Source: Coccinella septempunctata (lineage: Eukaryota > Arthropoda > Insecta > Coleoptera > Coccinellidae). From it: a stretch of DNA of 64,000 nucleotides. The stretch covers positions 26,950,501 through 27,014,500 of the forward strand of contig NC_058196.1 in NCBI RefSeq assembly GCF_907165205.1, in the 5' to 3' direction. Every line of letters starts with the position of its first letter. Position 1 is the first letter of the stretch. Under the pieces are notes generated by a model, which was not told where the DNA came from, searched no databases, and worked only from the letters and a program-made list of their open reading frames with translations. A program made the position numbers and the translations under genes. Shown one piece after another: positions 43,816 to 55,164 of the stretch.

Positions 43816-44540
43816 AAGTATTTGAGGAAAGGAAGAGTAAACTATTATAAGTTTACTAACAGTAGAGTATTTATGTATACACTTTTAACGTTTTATTTTA
43901 ATTTAATGATGATTACCTATATCATCTTGAAAAAAAATTCTTTCAAGAGGAAAAAACAGAAGTAATCTTAACCCTTCACATATAAAAATATTCCAAACAT
44001 GTGACAAAAGACTGAGCATCCACCGACGACAACTAACAGTCCATTCAACATTCCAAACACGTCGGAATTTCCTTAAATTTTCAGGTACTAGCCAGCACAA
44101 GAGGCACAAGGATCGTATAACTCACCGAGAGATCTTCCCGGTCAAGTTCATCAACTAGGGCCATCTATCACCATCCCGGCAAGAGAGAAAAAAACACCGA
44201 CAAGCGCAAAAAACGACGGGCATAAATTTATTTAATATTTTAATGTATTCAAAAAACCGAAGGAGTAAATCTAAGTCTGGTTTGGACGTACCACGGGCAA
44301 CGCATATTTTAAATCTTGAATTATGGCTCGCCGTATTACCAGAAAACATCTCAAAGAGGCGAGCAGCACACGAAAGGTTTCAATTCTTGGGTTTCGTGCT
44401 TCTTTGCTCTGCGGGTATGGAGTGTTCGGGTAATTAATCGGGGAATTTGGAATTCTTTCTTCTGACAGGGGGATAACAGAGATGGAAAATGAAAATTTTT
44501 CCAGTACAGAACCAGAATGTAAAAACGAGATCAATAATTT
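43816..44540. other. Low-copy DNA without recognised element
   Basis: AT-rich, then balanced at 44,150-44,440. Open frames on both strands at 44,155-44,534 are mutually antisense and not supported. Confidence 0.4.
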
Positions 44541-44544
44541 ATTT

Positions 44545-45120
44545 TTCTATACCATTTTCTCCAAATCGTCTCAGTTCAAATGATACAGGCTGTTGAAAAA
44601 CCATAAAAAATGTTATTTTTAGTTCTATGACACAAACGGTGATATAGAATGAAATGAATTTTGGAATACAGTTTTTCATTTATTTGTTTTCCAGTTTTCT
44701 CATTATGACCATTAACCAATTCAAAGAAACCAACTCTTGAAACTAAGTTCGACGCTATTTTATTAATATTTGAAAGCTTTGTAAATTTAAAGTATTCTTC
44801 ATATTTTCTAGTATAATGCGCCGTTTTTTAGTGATTTGATGTTCAAAAATAAAAAATATCTATGAAATTCCAAACATTTGGTACTTTGGATGAATACAAC
44901 TCTATTTAAAACATCGACAGATGTGAAGTGTCACTGATTTAGCTTGTTATTCTGAAGGTAATTTTGTTTGTCTAGAGGTGGCATAGCGCATTATGAAAAC
45001 TTAAAATGGCTATATCTTTTTATCAGGTCCGAATCGGAAAAAATGGTATAGGAACAAGACTTTCTTTTGACCTGGGGAAGGTACTTTTGAAATAGTTGTA
45101 CGAGTCCAATACTCGCCCTG
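44545..45120. mobile_element. Family B element, left repeat eroded
   Basis: Starts inside the left terminal repeat (TTTTTCTATACCATTTTCTC) and ends CGAGTCCAATACTCGCCCTG followed by TA at 45,121. The internal landmarks are in the usual order. It directly adjoins a half copy of the H foldback. Confidence 0.8.
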
Positions 45121-45122
45121 TA

Positions 45123-45476
45123 TAGACATACGAAGTAAGTTTTTATTTATTCCGAGAAAAATTCGACTGTATCGAAATTTTGCAGAAGGCTTTTTTCCTC
45201 AAGAATTGATTGGGAAACTGTAAGAGAATTTTATTTTTCGAAAATCTATCCCACGAAAAAAATTTTTGAAGGAAAATCATAAGTGGTTGTTATTTTTAAC
45301 CCCTAATAATGAATTTATGAGATCTAAAAAAATTGTGTGAGTTACATCTACTTAGTTCTTCATATTTTGTATAGTTTTATGACTCAGTGTTTTTTAGAAC
45401 CCGTGAAAAAATTTACTCCTATTTTATCGGGAAATCATCTCCCTAAGTCCTTCGCATTCGTTTACAGACACCCTGT
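45123..45476 (+). mobile_element. Family H element, single arm
   Basis: Collinear with the right arm of the 35-kb foldback (TGTATCGAAATTTTGCA at the start; TTTACAGACACCCTGT at the end) with one ~60-bp gap (the GTCAACTCG...GAAGG part). It has no opposite arm. Confidence 0.8.
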
Positions 45477-45509
45477 TCAGAAAAAGATCAGTGAAAAAGT
45501 GACGAAAAG

Positions 45510-45986
45510 CACTTAAAAATGAAAAATAAAAATGGGTATTTAAAGTCTAAGGCGTTTTGTGAGAATTGTACAGGCTGGCAACATCGACTGAAATATGCCT
45601 TGACAATAAAGGACAACAAATGCATTATCTTGATGAGATAGACAAAGATGGCTGTCTATGAAGTCTGCGACGAACGAGGAAGGTCGTAAATTTTATGGGA
45701 TTTTTATGGCCGGTTGCAGTTGAAGCTCGCCAGTAAGTACGCGCCTGTAGATCAACAGCTGTTATTTCATAAACAAGCTGCTCGGACATTGTTCTTTTCA
45801 TTGTATGCGCTGTTGCCATATCTTAAATTCCGCACAAAGCTATTTAAATTTTAAATCCCCATATTTGAAGGTTGATTTTGATCAGTTTCCGCGGTGAATT
45901 TGAAAAAATCATGAAGTAAACTCATACTTATTCAGTTTAAACTTGCATATGCAGTGATAATCCAAACTGAGGAGAATTCCCCATTT
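45510..45986 (-). mobile_element. Family C TIR element, copy 5, one end missing
   Basis: Reverse orientation. It keeps the AATGGGGAATTCTCCTCA-type end (as its complement GAGGAGAATTCCCCATT near 45,985). The opposite end is lost near the AAATGAAAAATAAAAATGGG landmark, where the H fragment lies 30 bp away. Confidence 0.82.
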
Positions 45987-47000
45987 CATCAGTCCTCTAT
46001 CCCGAATTTTTTCCTGACCCTGCGGCATTATCCACGTCCAGATTTTCCACATCGGGGGCATTCCTCGTCCATCAACCCTCAACCGCTCAACAGGTAACCC
46101 TGCCGTCCGGTCCAAACTTTCGGAATTTTTGTGTAAACACGGCCGCGTCGACGCCCGTTCCGCGAAACGACGTCCCATGCGTCACGTGGCTGAACCGAGC
46201 GCCGCAAAAACGCGAGTAGACTTATTAAATTTGCATTCGGCGGAATTTGTGTTCCAAATGAAGTCGGTTAATCATCGCGGCGTGCGGCGAAATTGCAGAC
46301 GAAGCCGGTTCGGCCTTCTGACGGCCGGCGCTGCGCGTCGCGCTGCCACGGCCGAGGCGTCGGAACGGAGTGGAGCGCCGGCAGTAAATTATTGCATATT
46401 AATCTCTTCGCTGCAGTATTAGTTACGTTAATTATACTCGCCGCCATATTGAGAGCGGCGCGGAGATGGAGCGGACCGCAGCGTGCAGCGGCGGGGACGC
46501 CAGTGGCGTCGAGCCTGATGTCCGGTGGTGGGAATTTGTTTTTCTTATTTCCAAGCTCATGATTCCAGATATATGGAAAGAATAAAATCGATTCAGCAAG
46601 CTGAAACAATACAAATTGACCAAAAAGGTCACACAAATAGTTTTTATGAAATATCTCCTCCCCTGGGCTTCAAATTGTTTTCACATTCATTATAAAAAAT
46701 ATAGAGCGCAACATTTTCCACAAATTTCGTCCGAAGCAATTTTTTCTACGTTCGAACGTTTTTGAGATATATGGCGATGAATGTACATTAGACTGGGTTT
46801 TTACATTGACCTTGGCCTTTCGAATGTGTGGCTAAGCTCCTCGCCCTTATCACTCTCTAGCTCGAAAACGGTAAAGGGTATGAAAGATTGCTTCAAACAA
46901 AAGTTGTATAGAATTTTATTATCTACAACTTTCATGATGAATACAGAAACGATTAGAGGTACAGGAAGTGAGATATTTGAAAAAAATGCATTGTTATCAT
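45987..47000. other. GC-rich island followed by AT-rich spacer
   Basis: 46,000-46,530 is strongly CpG-rich. Frames on both strands there are long (46,129-46,636) but antisense to each other and arginine/alanine-biased, as expected from GC-rich non-coding DNA. 46,600-47,000 is AT-rich without recognised elements. Confidence 0.4.
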
Positions 47001-47760
47001 CTTCACACTGTCAGATTAAGAAAACTCCCCTATTTGGTGTCAGATTAATGGGTCAACACGTCTGCAACACCGAGATCAACCACTTGTATGAAAATCTGAC
47101 ACGCTCGAGTACGTACAAGTAATGATTTTCAGTCAGTCTCTTGAAAAGTAGCTTTCTTTGGGTCCAAAACATATCCTATGAAAATCTGACAGGCTTCTCA
47201 ACATTTTCAACTCTTAAAAACAGCTCGTACTTAATGTACTCAAAACGTCTAACGAAATTCGAGTTGTGTGGGCTGTAGCCCCATCCTGCTGAAACCAGAT
47301 GTCACTCAGATCGTGTTTTTCAGCTAGTTACAGGTAGAGGGTGACATTTTCCTCGGTTGTCCATATCCTCGTCTACACTTCCTGTTTCCTCAATCTGGTG
47401 AGCCAAAGTTTTTATTGTATTTGTAAAGGGTACAGAAACGTTAACAGGAATGTTAAAATGGCGCCTAAAGTCCCGCTGAGTCACGATCACCAAACCTTAA
47501 CTTTCATAAAAGATGCTAACGGCGATGATTGATGCCGATTAAAAAATACAGACCCTAAGGAACACAAAGAGCCCTTCCACACCTACCTGCTTCCAGCACA
47601 GCTCGAGTAATGACCTTCGAAACTGTTCAATCAGAGAAGTGTCTATGGATGTCTCCGGACACACTCTGTGACCACGATGGATGTCTGTAGGACCTTTACT
47701 CGTCAACCAAAATAAAGTTGCTCGAAAATCCCTCGTTTGAATTCAATTTCACAGCCACCC
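47001..47760 (-). pseudogene. Mariner-type transposase remnant
   Basis: On the minus strand, 47,318-47,256 reads LSDIWFQQDGATAHTTRISL. This matches the block W-x-QQDGA-x-x-H around the second catalytic aspartate of mariner-like DDE transposases. Upstream (~47,400-47,370) a frame reads EETGSVDED, which resembles the end of the N-terminal helix-turn-helix region in this group. The catalytic centre before the QQDGA block is deleted and stops follow it, so it is an internally deleted, dead copy. Confidence 0.6.
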
Positions 47761-49913
47761 CAGATCGTGATAGGTCATCAGCGACGTTACGTTCATCTAT
47801 CGGGACCCATACATAAAATTATCTCCAAAGTATGAACAAATGACAATATTCCTATAGCCCCGAAATTAACCCCCGCGGAAATTTGTAGTCTTTTAATGAT
47901 GTAACGCTGGCGTAACGCAGTTCGCGAAATTAATTCCGCCGACAAATTACAAACGGGACGGCGGCGTAACGGATGGTTTATTAAAAGCGTAATACGACAC
48001 GGCGTAATGCGCATTGTAATTTTATAAATGGAGAAATATTAAGAGCTTTCCGATATAAATTAATTTGTGGGCGCGGCCGGAGAGTAATGGCGGTCGCGCT
48101 CGTATTTTTACTAATGGACGCGGGCTAGTCGGGCCCGTCTAAAAATTACGATTGGTGATTATGCCATGTTTCTATTATGTTTTCGAGTTGTCCCGTATTA
48201 GCGCGGTCGTTTTGTCCGGTTGTCCGGCAGTAAGTTGTTGATAGCCGTCGTCTCTCTGGGTAGAACGTTGCTTCCTTTCCATTCGATTAAATTCTGCGTT
48301 TCGGTTAACTTGCCATCCTCAGGTATCTAAAACGTTTTGATTGAAGGATAATTTGGGGGCGAGAGTGAAATTCATCATCAAAAATCGACGGCTAAAAAAC
48401 CTTCTCTTTTCACAATGGCCTTCTCCAAGAGACCTTGGATTTTCCCACAGGTGTCATTATTAATCGGAATGAATAAAAGTTTGAATCAACTGAGGAAAAT
48501 GAATTCATAACGTACCACGAACGTACGATGATAATGAATCCACGCTAAATTTTAACGAAATGAATAAACCAGACGATAAGAAGATGATTCTCGAACTTCC
48601 AGACCCAAACATAAGTTCGTGAATGAGTTAACACGGATTAAACAAAGTCGATGATAGAAAAACAGATCAAGAAATCGAAATTTGAATGAACTAACAAGGT
48701 TCAGAGCCTCAAGCTTTAGACTGGAGTCCTAGGGGAGTCTCTTATAGGCTCTCCAGGTAGAGGGGCTATAATAAGGCTTAACTTCTGTTATTAATTAGCC
48801 ACTGTGATCAAGTTATCACTTGCATGTAGGTATTTTTGGACAGTCGTTTGTAACGAATAACCTAATCGGTTTTCCTCAGTGCGGCCATCCATTGCTACCA
48901 CCTCTGCGCGGTCGATAAATCAGGGATCTTCAGTTTCTCCGAATAATCCAGATAAGTTGCTTTTAATAATGACGTATGGATTAGATCCCGGTTTTATAAA
49001 TGCCCCGGTAATTTCGCCGGCCCCGTAAATACCGGGATTTGTCAATTTAAAGTGGGGTTATCTAATTTTTAAACGTTCAACTCGCGTTTTTCAAATACTA
49101 CGTCGCAGATTTACGAGCCGATGGAAACTCCGGCGCGTCCAGGAAAAAGTTCATTAACTCGAACGACAACGTCGTTGATTTATGGGGTGGAACGGGATAT
49201 CTATATCTAGCAGGTTATGCTGAATCCCCGATCGGAAAACGATGTGAGGCCCCGCAAAAAATTGTTCTAACAATTGCTGCTGGACAGGGCCGGATCGTCC
49301 AAGTTCCCGACAAGAAAAACATAATATATGTTTTGAAAATTGTTACCTTCTTTTTTTAGGCCAGAATGAATTTTTTGAATCTATTTCTAGGAAGAAGCTA
49401 GGATATTGTTACACAAAATATTATTATTCCATAAGTTTCCCAACTTGCATTTGAAATGATGAAAAATAGGCTGATTTTACGGCATTGTTTTTATAATTAG
49501 AATCTACTGACAAAAGATTTTTTCTAATTCAAAAATAATTAATTCAATAAAAATTTGCATTTAAAAAAACGAAAGTGGGCCCAATGATTCGAAATGAAAA
49601 AATATTTTGAGCTCGTCAGTAGATTCTACGTGAAGAGGGCCTTTAGAAGGTTCAAGTTTCAGATCTGTTACTTCGAAGACAAAAAAGGTATGAAAACTTT
49701 TCGAAATCGTCAAAATCTCTTTTCAACAAATCAAAAATGAAGTGTCGTAGGAGGCTACGATTTTCACCATTTTTTTTTCTGAAAAAGAGTTCGGAAATAT
49801 GTCGTCCGTTTTCTTCTAGCTCTTATAGTTCTCGAAATCCCCTCAGTAGACAACGAATTTTGCCCACCCTGTACAAATCACCCTATAGATGTCTTCTCCC
49901 TCATGAAGGGTTA
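47761..49913. other. Low-copy DNA with candidate regulatory island
   Basis: 47,850-48,140 is CpG-containing low-copy DNA with several homeodomain-like AT cores: TTTTAATGATG, GTTTATTAAAAG, GTAATTTTATAAATGG, AAATTAATTTGTG. A second CpG-richer block lies at 48,880-49,290. 49,320-49,880 is AT-rich and ends in a stray GCCCACCCTGTACA terminus. No gene recognised. Confidence 0.4.
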
Positions 49914-51150
49914 ACTTATCAACTCCATTCGCTTTTATTTTAGCACTCGGTTGGCCATGAAATAATTTTCTCAAATTTTTGTAACTAGAACGGAGTAAGG
50001 TTGGCACTCATGAAATGTCGTTAATGTCATAACGCCGTTGCCATAACATCAATTAATATTACAAAAATGCTGAATGTGATTGAAAAAGAGAGAAGACAGG
50101 GTTTCAGGAAGTGCTATTTAGAATTCAGGTCCGCTTATTCAAATAGTGGGTATTCTAATATCTACAATATATCAGACGGTAGCGAACATATTCAATGTAA
50201 GTGAATTTATATAATGTTTCATCTGAATCTAAGCGACTTATATATAAGCTGAATGTTTCCACAATCAGAAAGATTGTGAATGAAGAGGATGAAAAAGAAT
50301 TTCCTTCTATTGGGAGACCCAAATGGTGGTGGCATTTGAGAATTTTATTTTATGGTGAACGAATGCGAAAAGTTAGTACAGGATTTTCGATGAATGTGAT
50401 CGTAGAATAAGTTACAGAATATTAATATTTCTATATTTCATTTGACTTGTTCCATACATTGTGAATGTCTGAAGGGATCAATAAATATATTATTATTATT
50501 ATCATATCAAAGTATTAAAAATAAACAGCCATAAATACGAGCCAGTTGTCCTGTTAATTGTTAATTCATGTGAAATTTTTGTTTAAAGGTTAAGCTACTC
50601 TTGCCTTGAAACTTCCTATATTTATTTTGACTTCCATGGATGCAATATGATTTTTGTCGAAGAATTTAACATTCTTGTAATTATCCTTTAATTCCTTCAA
50701 GGGATAGACATTCCCAACCACTGCATCATATGCATCTCATCTTCGGGTGGGTTTTTTTGAAATCTACAACTAATGTAACGACTTCAACCTTTAGCCAAAG
50801 AAGATAACCAACATTAACTGTCCTCAAACTACTGCATATTATGTATCAATAATTCAATTTTCTTCCATAGCAAAAATAAATATATTTAAAAGTGATCTCT
50901 TGTATTTTCCATGCAAATAACTAGATTTGGTATGTCTTCAATCAGATTGTATAAATGTGAATTATGTTCCTCACATATTTTCCGAAGTGATTCGACATTA
51001 AAATACGTGATTACTGAGACTTTCACGTCAACATAGCGCTGATAACCCAAAAATGTTTTGACAAGCGTCATAACCCCACATTTTCGTACTATACAAAGTG
51101 GAATGTGTCAAATTTCCATGGCCAACCGAGTGCTTAGATAAAATTGAATG
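49914..51150. mobile_element. Family M TIR element, ~1.2 kb
   Basis: The left end (CTCCATTC then GCTTTTATTTTAGCACTCGG) and the reverse complement of the right end (CTCCATTC then AATTTTATCTAAGCACTCGG) are inverted repeats of about 37 bp extending to TTGGCCATG. A further end fragment lies at 42.7 kb. The interior holds a broken frame (50,201-50,410) that may come from a transposase DNA-binding domain. An AATAAATATATTATTATTATT run at ~50,480-50,502 looks like a LINE 3' tail lodged inside. Confidence 0.6.
50201..50410 (+). pseudogene. Possible transposase helix-turn-helix remnant
   Basis: A 69-codon frame without ATG at the start. The part YKLNVSTIRKIVNEEDEKEF, followed by PSIGRPK, has the order of a helix-turn-helix (a -VSxSTVRRIV- recognition helix, then a PGRP-type linker) as seen in DDE-type transposases of insects. 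No catalytic domain follows. It lies within the family M element and may be what remains of its own transposase. Confidence 0.3.
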
Positions 51151-52434
51151 GAGAACACGTACCTGTCGATCATACCACGGTGGGTGTCCAGTCGTCATCC
51201 CATAAATAACCCTGGTCCAGCCCTGCCAATACAGCCAGAGTGCGTCTTCCTATCCCACAACCCCCTTCTCGTCCTTCTTTATCTGGTGGCATTCCTATTT
51301 CCCGGTTGGTTGGTCGCGATCGCGCACCTTTTTGAGTTCCCAAACTATTGTGTCACCGTTATCTGATTGCAGGTCTGGACGGATTTATGTCCGAGCTCGG
51401 AGTGCCACCACAACACGGGCGATAACTCAGAAAATTGTCATATTTCTCACTTTCTTCCTCCCGGCCTTCTTGGAAAACTTCGATGGTTGCGGTACATAAA
51501 TCAGGAGGTGTAATTTCTGCCCCGAAAAGTAAGAGAGTCGAATAAATTTCCCGGACGAGATAAGAAGGGGCTCTTTCTCTCCCCCCGGTCCCAGATGAAT
51601 TTTTGTGAGAAGCTGGAACTGATATTAATTGGATGGATGTACAGAATGTTCTTTGTTTCGTTTTGGGGTGTGACAGATGACAATCGTTGCTATGTTGCAG
51701 GGTAAAATATGGCGTGTGTCTGAGGTGAGGGTTGGTAATTTACACCTCTAGTATCTTCACTTCGTTGGGTGCTATATTTTCTAGGTGACAATTTTGAATA
51801 ACTCCTCAATGTTTTCAAAATATCTATTTACGGTTTTCATAATATAATATAAGTCTTCTTCCTTTGTCTCTCTATCTTGTTTTGGGAATATTTGATTGAA
51901 CATAAAGGGATTTTAGAATCCTGTTCAAGTTTGGTTTTGTTTACCAGTGTCCTCATGATTTTTTTAATGTTTCTTTTTGTAAAAAATAATAATAATAATA
52001 ATAATATTTATGAGGGAATGGATGAATGGCGAGCCCCATCTTACATAGTGAATGTACAAATCTTAATGTGGAACAGAATTTCCGAAATTCAACGTTGTTT
52101 ATTCTTCTGCAGATTGGAATGATTCCAATTCTGCCATTTATGGATCTCGTGCATTAAATGAATTACAATAATCGATAATTCAACCTTCAACCGTTACCTA
52201 CAATGGTGGATATCAATACATTCATATTCACAATAATTACTTTTTATACACTCAAGTAGGATGAGTACTATTCTGAACGTAGCTTCATCTTATAGCTCTG
52301 CTTTTCATATGGGTAATTGGATATTGTAGAAAAACCTTCTAACCCATCATTTTTTCTTTTTTCCTTTGAAATTTACATGGAAAATATATCGCAATATCTG
52401 AAACACAAGGAATGAACATTGGAAATTGTTGATA
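51151..52434. other. GC-richer then AT-rich low-copy DNA; AAT microsatellite
   Basis: 51,150-51,660 is balanced, low-copy DNA. At 51,984-52,004 there is an (AAT)n run preceded by TTTTTTTAATGTTTC, which looks like the 3' tail of a short LINE or SINE fragment. No gene recognised. Confidence 0.4.
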
Positions 52435-52436
52435 TA

Positions 52437-53127
52437 CAGGGTTAGATCTTGACTCGTACAAATATTTTAACAGTAGATACTGGAGACTGAAAGAAACAGT
52501 TACCATTTTTTCCTAATCGGCTCGGTTCAAAACATACAGGCTGTTGAAAACCACAAGAAAATGTTATTTTTAGTTCTATCTCACAAACGGTGTTATAGAA
52601 TGAAATGAATTTCGGAATATAGTTTTTCATTTATTTGCTGAATCTTTTTCGAACACAAGATAACACACACGGTTTCCAGTTTTCTCATTATGATCATTAC
52701 GTACCATAAAAATACCAAAAATTCAAAGAACCTCTTGAAAATAAGTTGGACGCTATCTAATGAATATTTGAACGTTTTGTAAAATTAGAGTATTCTTCAC
52801 ACTTTGTCGTATAATGCGCCGTTTTCGAGTAATTTGGTGTTCAAAACTAAAAGTATCTGCGAAATTTGAAAAATTGGGTACTTTGGCTGAATACAACTCT
52901 GTTCAAAAGATCCACAGAGAAGTAGTGTCATAGATTCAGCTAGTTATTCTGAAGGTAATTTTGTTTTTCCAGGGGTGGCGCAGATTATTATGAGAACTTA
53001 AAATGGCTATTTTTTTTTATTATTTTTATCAGGGCCGAATCGGAAAAAATGGTTTAGGAAGGAAGTGTTTCTTTTGACCTCAAGAATCTACTGTTAACAT
53101 ATTTGTACGAGTCAAAGACTCACTCTG
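52437..53127. mobile_element. Family B element, longest copy (691 bp)
   Basis: TA-flanked at both ends (52,435-52,436; 53,128-53,129). The left end is slightly diverged (CAGGGTTAGATCTTGACTCG); the right end is GAGTCAAAGACTCACTCTG. All internal landmarks are present, so this copy is the best guide to full length. A family A copy begins immediately to the right. Confidence 0.88.
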
Positions 53128-53214
53128 TATAGGGCTTTTTCAAAGATGAGGCTCTATTTTGACAGAAGGTCATCAAATATTGTCTATATATAGAAAAATT
53201 TTGAATGAATTGAA

Positions 53215-53262
53215 TTTTGAATATTTCATATATGAAATATTTCATATATGAAATATTCAAAA
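53215..53262. repeat. Perfect 48-bp palindrome
   Basis: The 24 bases 53,215-53,238 (TTTTGAATATTTCATATATG then AAAT) are the exact reverse complement of 53,239-53,262. It lies inside the rearranged family A copy, where other A copies have no such palindrome. It can extrude a hairpin. Confidence 0.95.
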
Positions 53263-53289
53263 TGACTGAGCTACATACAACCCCAAGTA

Positions 53290-53499
53290 TTTTGACCAGT
53301 ACTGTTTGCGCTGAGAGTGTAAACTCTTTTGAAAACAGACTAGACTCATTGTAGCTTTTATGTGCATATTATTGCTGAATTTTGTTTTTATATTTTTGTT
53401 TTGTTTTTATCTTCTGAAGTGTCATTTATTTTCATTTTGTATGAGATTTATAGGCTACGGCCTCTTCTCTGTTTCCTTTATAATAATAATAATAATATG
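53290..53499 (+). mobile_element. 5'-truncated LINE tail ending in (AAT)n
   Basis: Ends ATAGGCTACGGCCTCTTCTC, then TGTTTCCTTTATAATAATAATAATAAT. A GGCTxxxGCCT motif close to the 3' end followed by a short AAT tail is common among insect jockey/CR1-type LINEs. It interrupts the family A copy. Confidence 0.55.
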
Positions 53500-54090
53500 G
53501 CTGAACAATAAATGGTTCAGTAGATACGAGTCTATCTTATTAGTGGCATACGGTCAATTCAAAAAAAAAAATTGTGGGATTCTAGTTGTAAACAGTATAG
53601 AAAATTAATTAATTGGAAATACTTATGTTGAAAAAGTGCTATTATTGTTGCTCTACAATTTTTACGACGATTATTGAATCGACTCATGAAGTAAAAAGAA
53701 ATTAATAGTGTCATCACAATCTTATTGTTGTTCGAACCCTCCACAAAAGACGTAAAAATTGATGAAATAGGGCAAAAATAATAGCTCTATGCCAACATAA
53801 GCATTTTCAATAAACCGCCTCAATTTGCTACACTGTTTTCACCCTGAATCGCACGATACAACAATTTTTTCGAGTGACCTGATGCAACTAATCAAATAGA
53901 CTCGGAAATACTGAACCATTCATTGTCCAGCTATATGTTTATGTCTTGTTTCGTTTTTCCGATGCCGGAGTCACATTACACTTGAAAATTAATGAAATTT
54001 TATCGAACTTCTAGGGGTTGTAGCTCAGCCAACTTGAGTATTTTATATGTAGCCAATTTTTAGTGAAATGACTCACACTTACATTTGAAA

Positions 54091-55164
54091 ATACCCTAGA
54101 AGTAAAAGTCGAAGACTCAACATGCAAAATATGAAAATTCATAATCTTAGCTGTTGCTCTTAGAGGAAAAATCATTGCGTGAACCTGATTTCCCCCTTCA
54201 CAAATTCCCCGAAGCTCAGAACAGTACCGAAGCTACTTTTCCTTCCTCATCAGCGACTAACGGCGCGGCAAAAAAACCGACCGGCCGCGGTAATTAAGAC
54301 GAGGTCAAACATCAAAGTGCCGCCGGGGGAACGTGCGACCGCGCGCGGCGCAATTACCGCAGCAAAGGACGACGCTTCTTATGGCGTCGCCGGACAGGTG
54401 TCAGAACGGAACCGGAGATTCGCGGTACGGCACGCTGGATGTCGTCTCCTTTTCGGGCTGGCGGCGGTGCCATAAGCGCGGACGGCGTTCGATTGATGGC
54501 GGTGCGTATCGAGCGCGTTTTTTCCGCCCGGCAGAAGATGTCATTATTGTAATTAGCCGCATGTCGGTGGGTTGAAGGAGGGGCGGGAGGGGAGGCGTAC
54601 TTGTGCGGTACGTCGCCTTAATTGATGAATTTGTCTTTTTGCGTGTTTTTACGGCCGCGGTGGAGAGAGTGGAGATGGGGCGGCGAGAGGCCTTTGATAC
54701 TGTTGGTGATGCACGAGCGTGAGGTGGTTTTTCTCGTTGTTAGTCGAATTATTGTTCTCTAGTGGAATACTAACTTGATTTAGTTGAAGATATTCTAGCT
54801 TAACCACTATTACTCAATAAATCCATTATACTTTTTTCCGATGTTTGTATTTTTTAGAAGCATTGTAAAGAAAAATCAGCGAATAATTACTCCAAATACT
54901 TTGACCTCCCAAAAAGGTAGAAAACAAGACAAATATTTAGAGGGAGCTCGAAAAGAAGGGATATTTGTAAGGAGCCTAATATAGGGTTGGGCAATAGCCC
55001 CTAATTAAATTGATATTTCTTTCGCCATCAGTACCTCGACTAACAAGTGGTAGCAAATCGTGACTGAATATTTCCTGAAGATAAATAATAATGAAATAAT
55101 TCAAAGTACCAATACAGATTGAGTGGAAATTATATGACTTAATTCAACATTCTGCATGGCCAAG
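54091..55164. other. CpG-rich island and AT-rich spacer
   Basis: 54,180-54,720 is among the most CpG-rich DNA in the window (GCGCGCGGCG, CGGCCGCGG). Frames there are short and antisense to each other. 54,740-55,164 is AT-rich. No gene or element recognised. Confidence 0.4.

Larger units (their letters stand above)
53130..54090. mobile_element. Family A element, rearranged head-to-head, with LINE tail inside
   Basis: Left terminal repeat TATAGGGCTTTTTCAAAGATG at 53,130. The element is interrupted from about 53,285 to 53,499 by a LINE tail. It resumes at TGGCTGAACAATAAATGGTT (53,500). From about 53,650 the sequence turns into the complementary strand of the same family (CACGATACAACAATTTTTTC near 53,850; ACTTCTAGGGGTTGTAGCTC near 54,007), so the two parts form an inverted duplication. 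Confidence 0.7.

Noticed and set aside
46129..46636. Long overlapping frames on both strands
   Set aside because: GC-rich DNA has few stops; composition is arginine/alanine-biased and the frames are antisense to each other with no domain.
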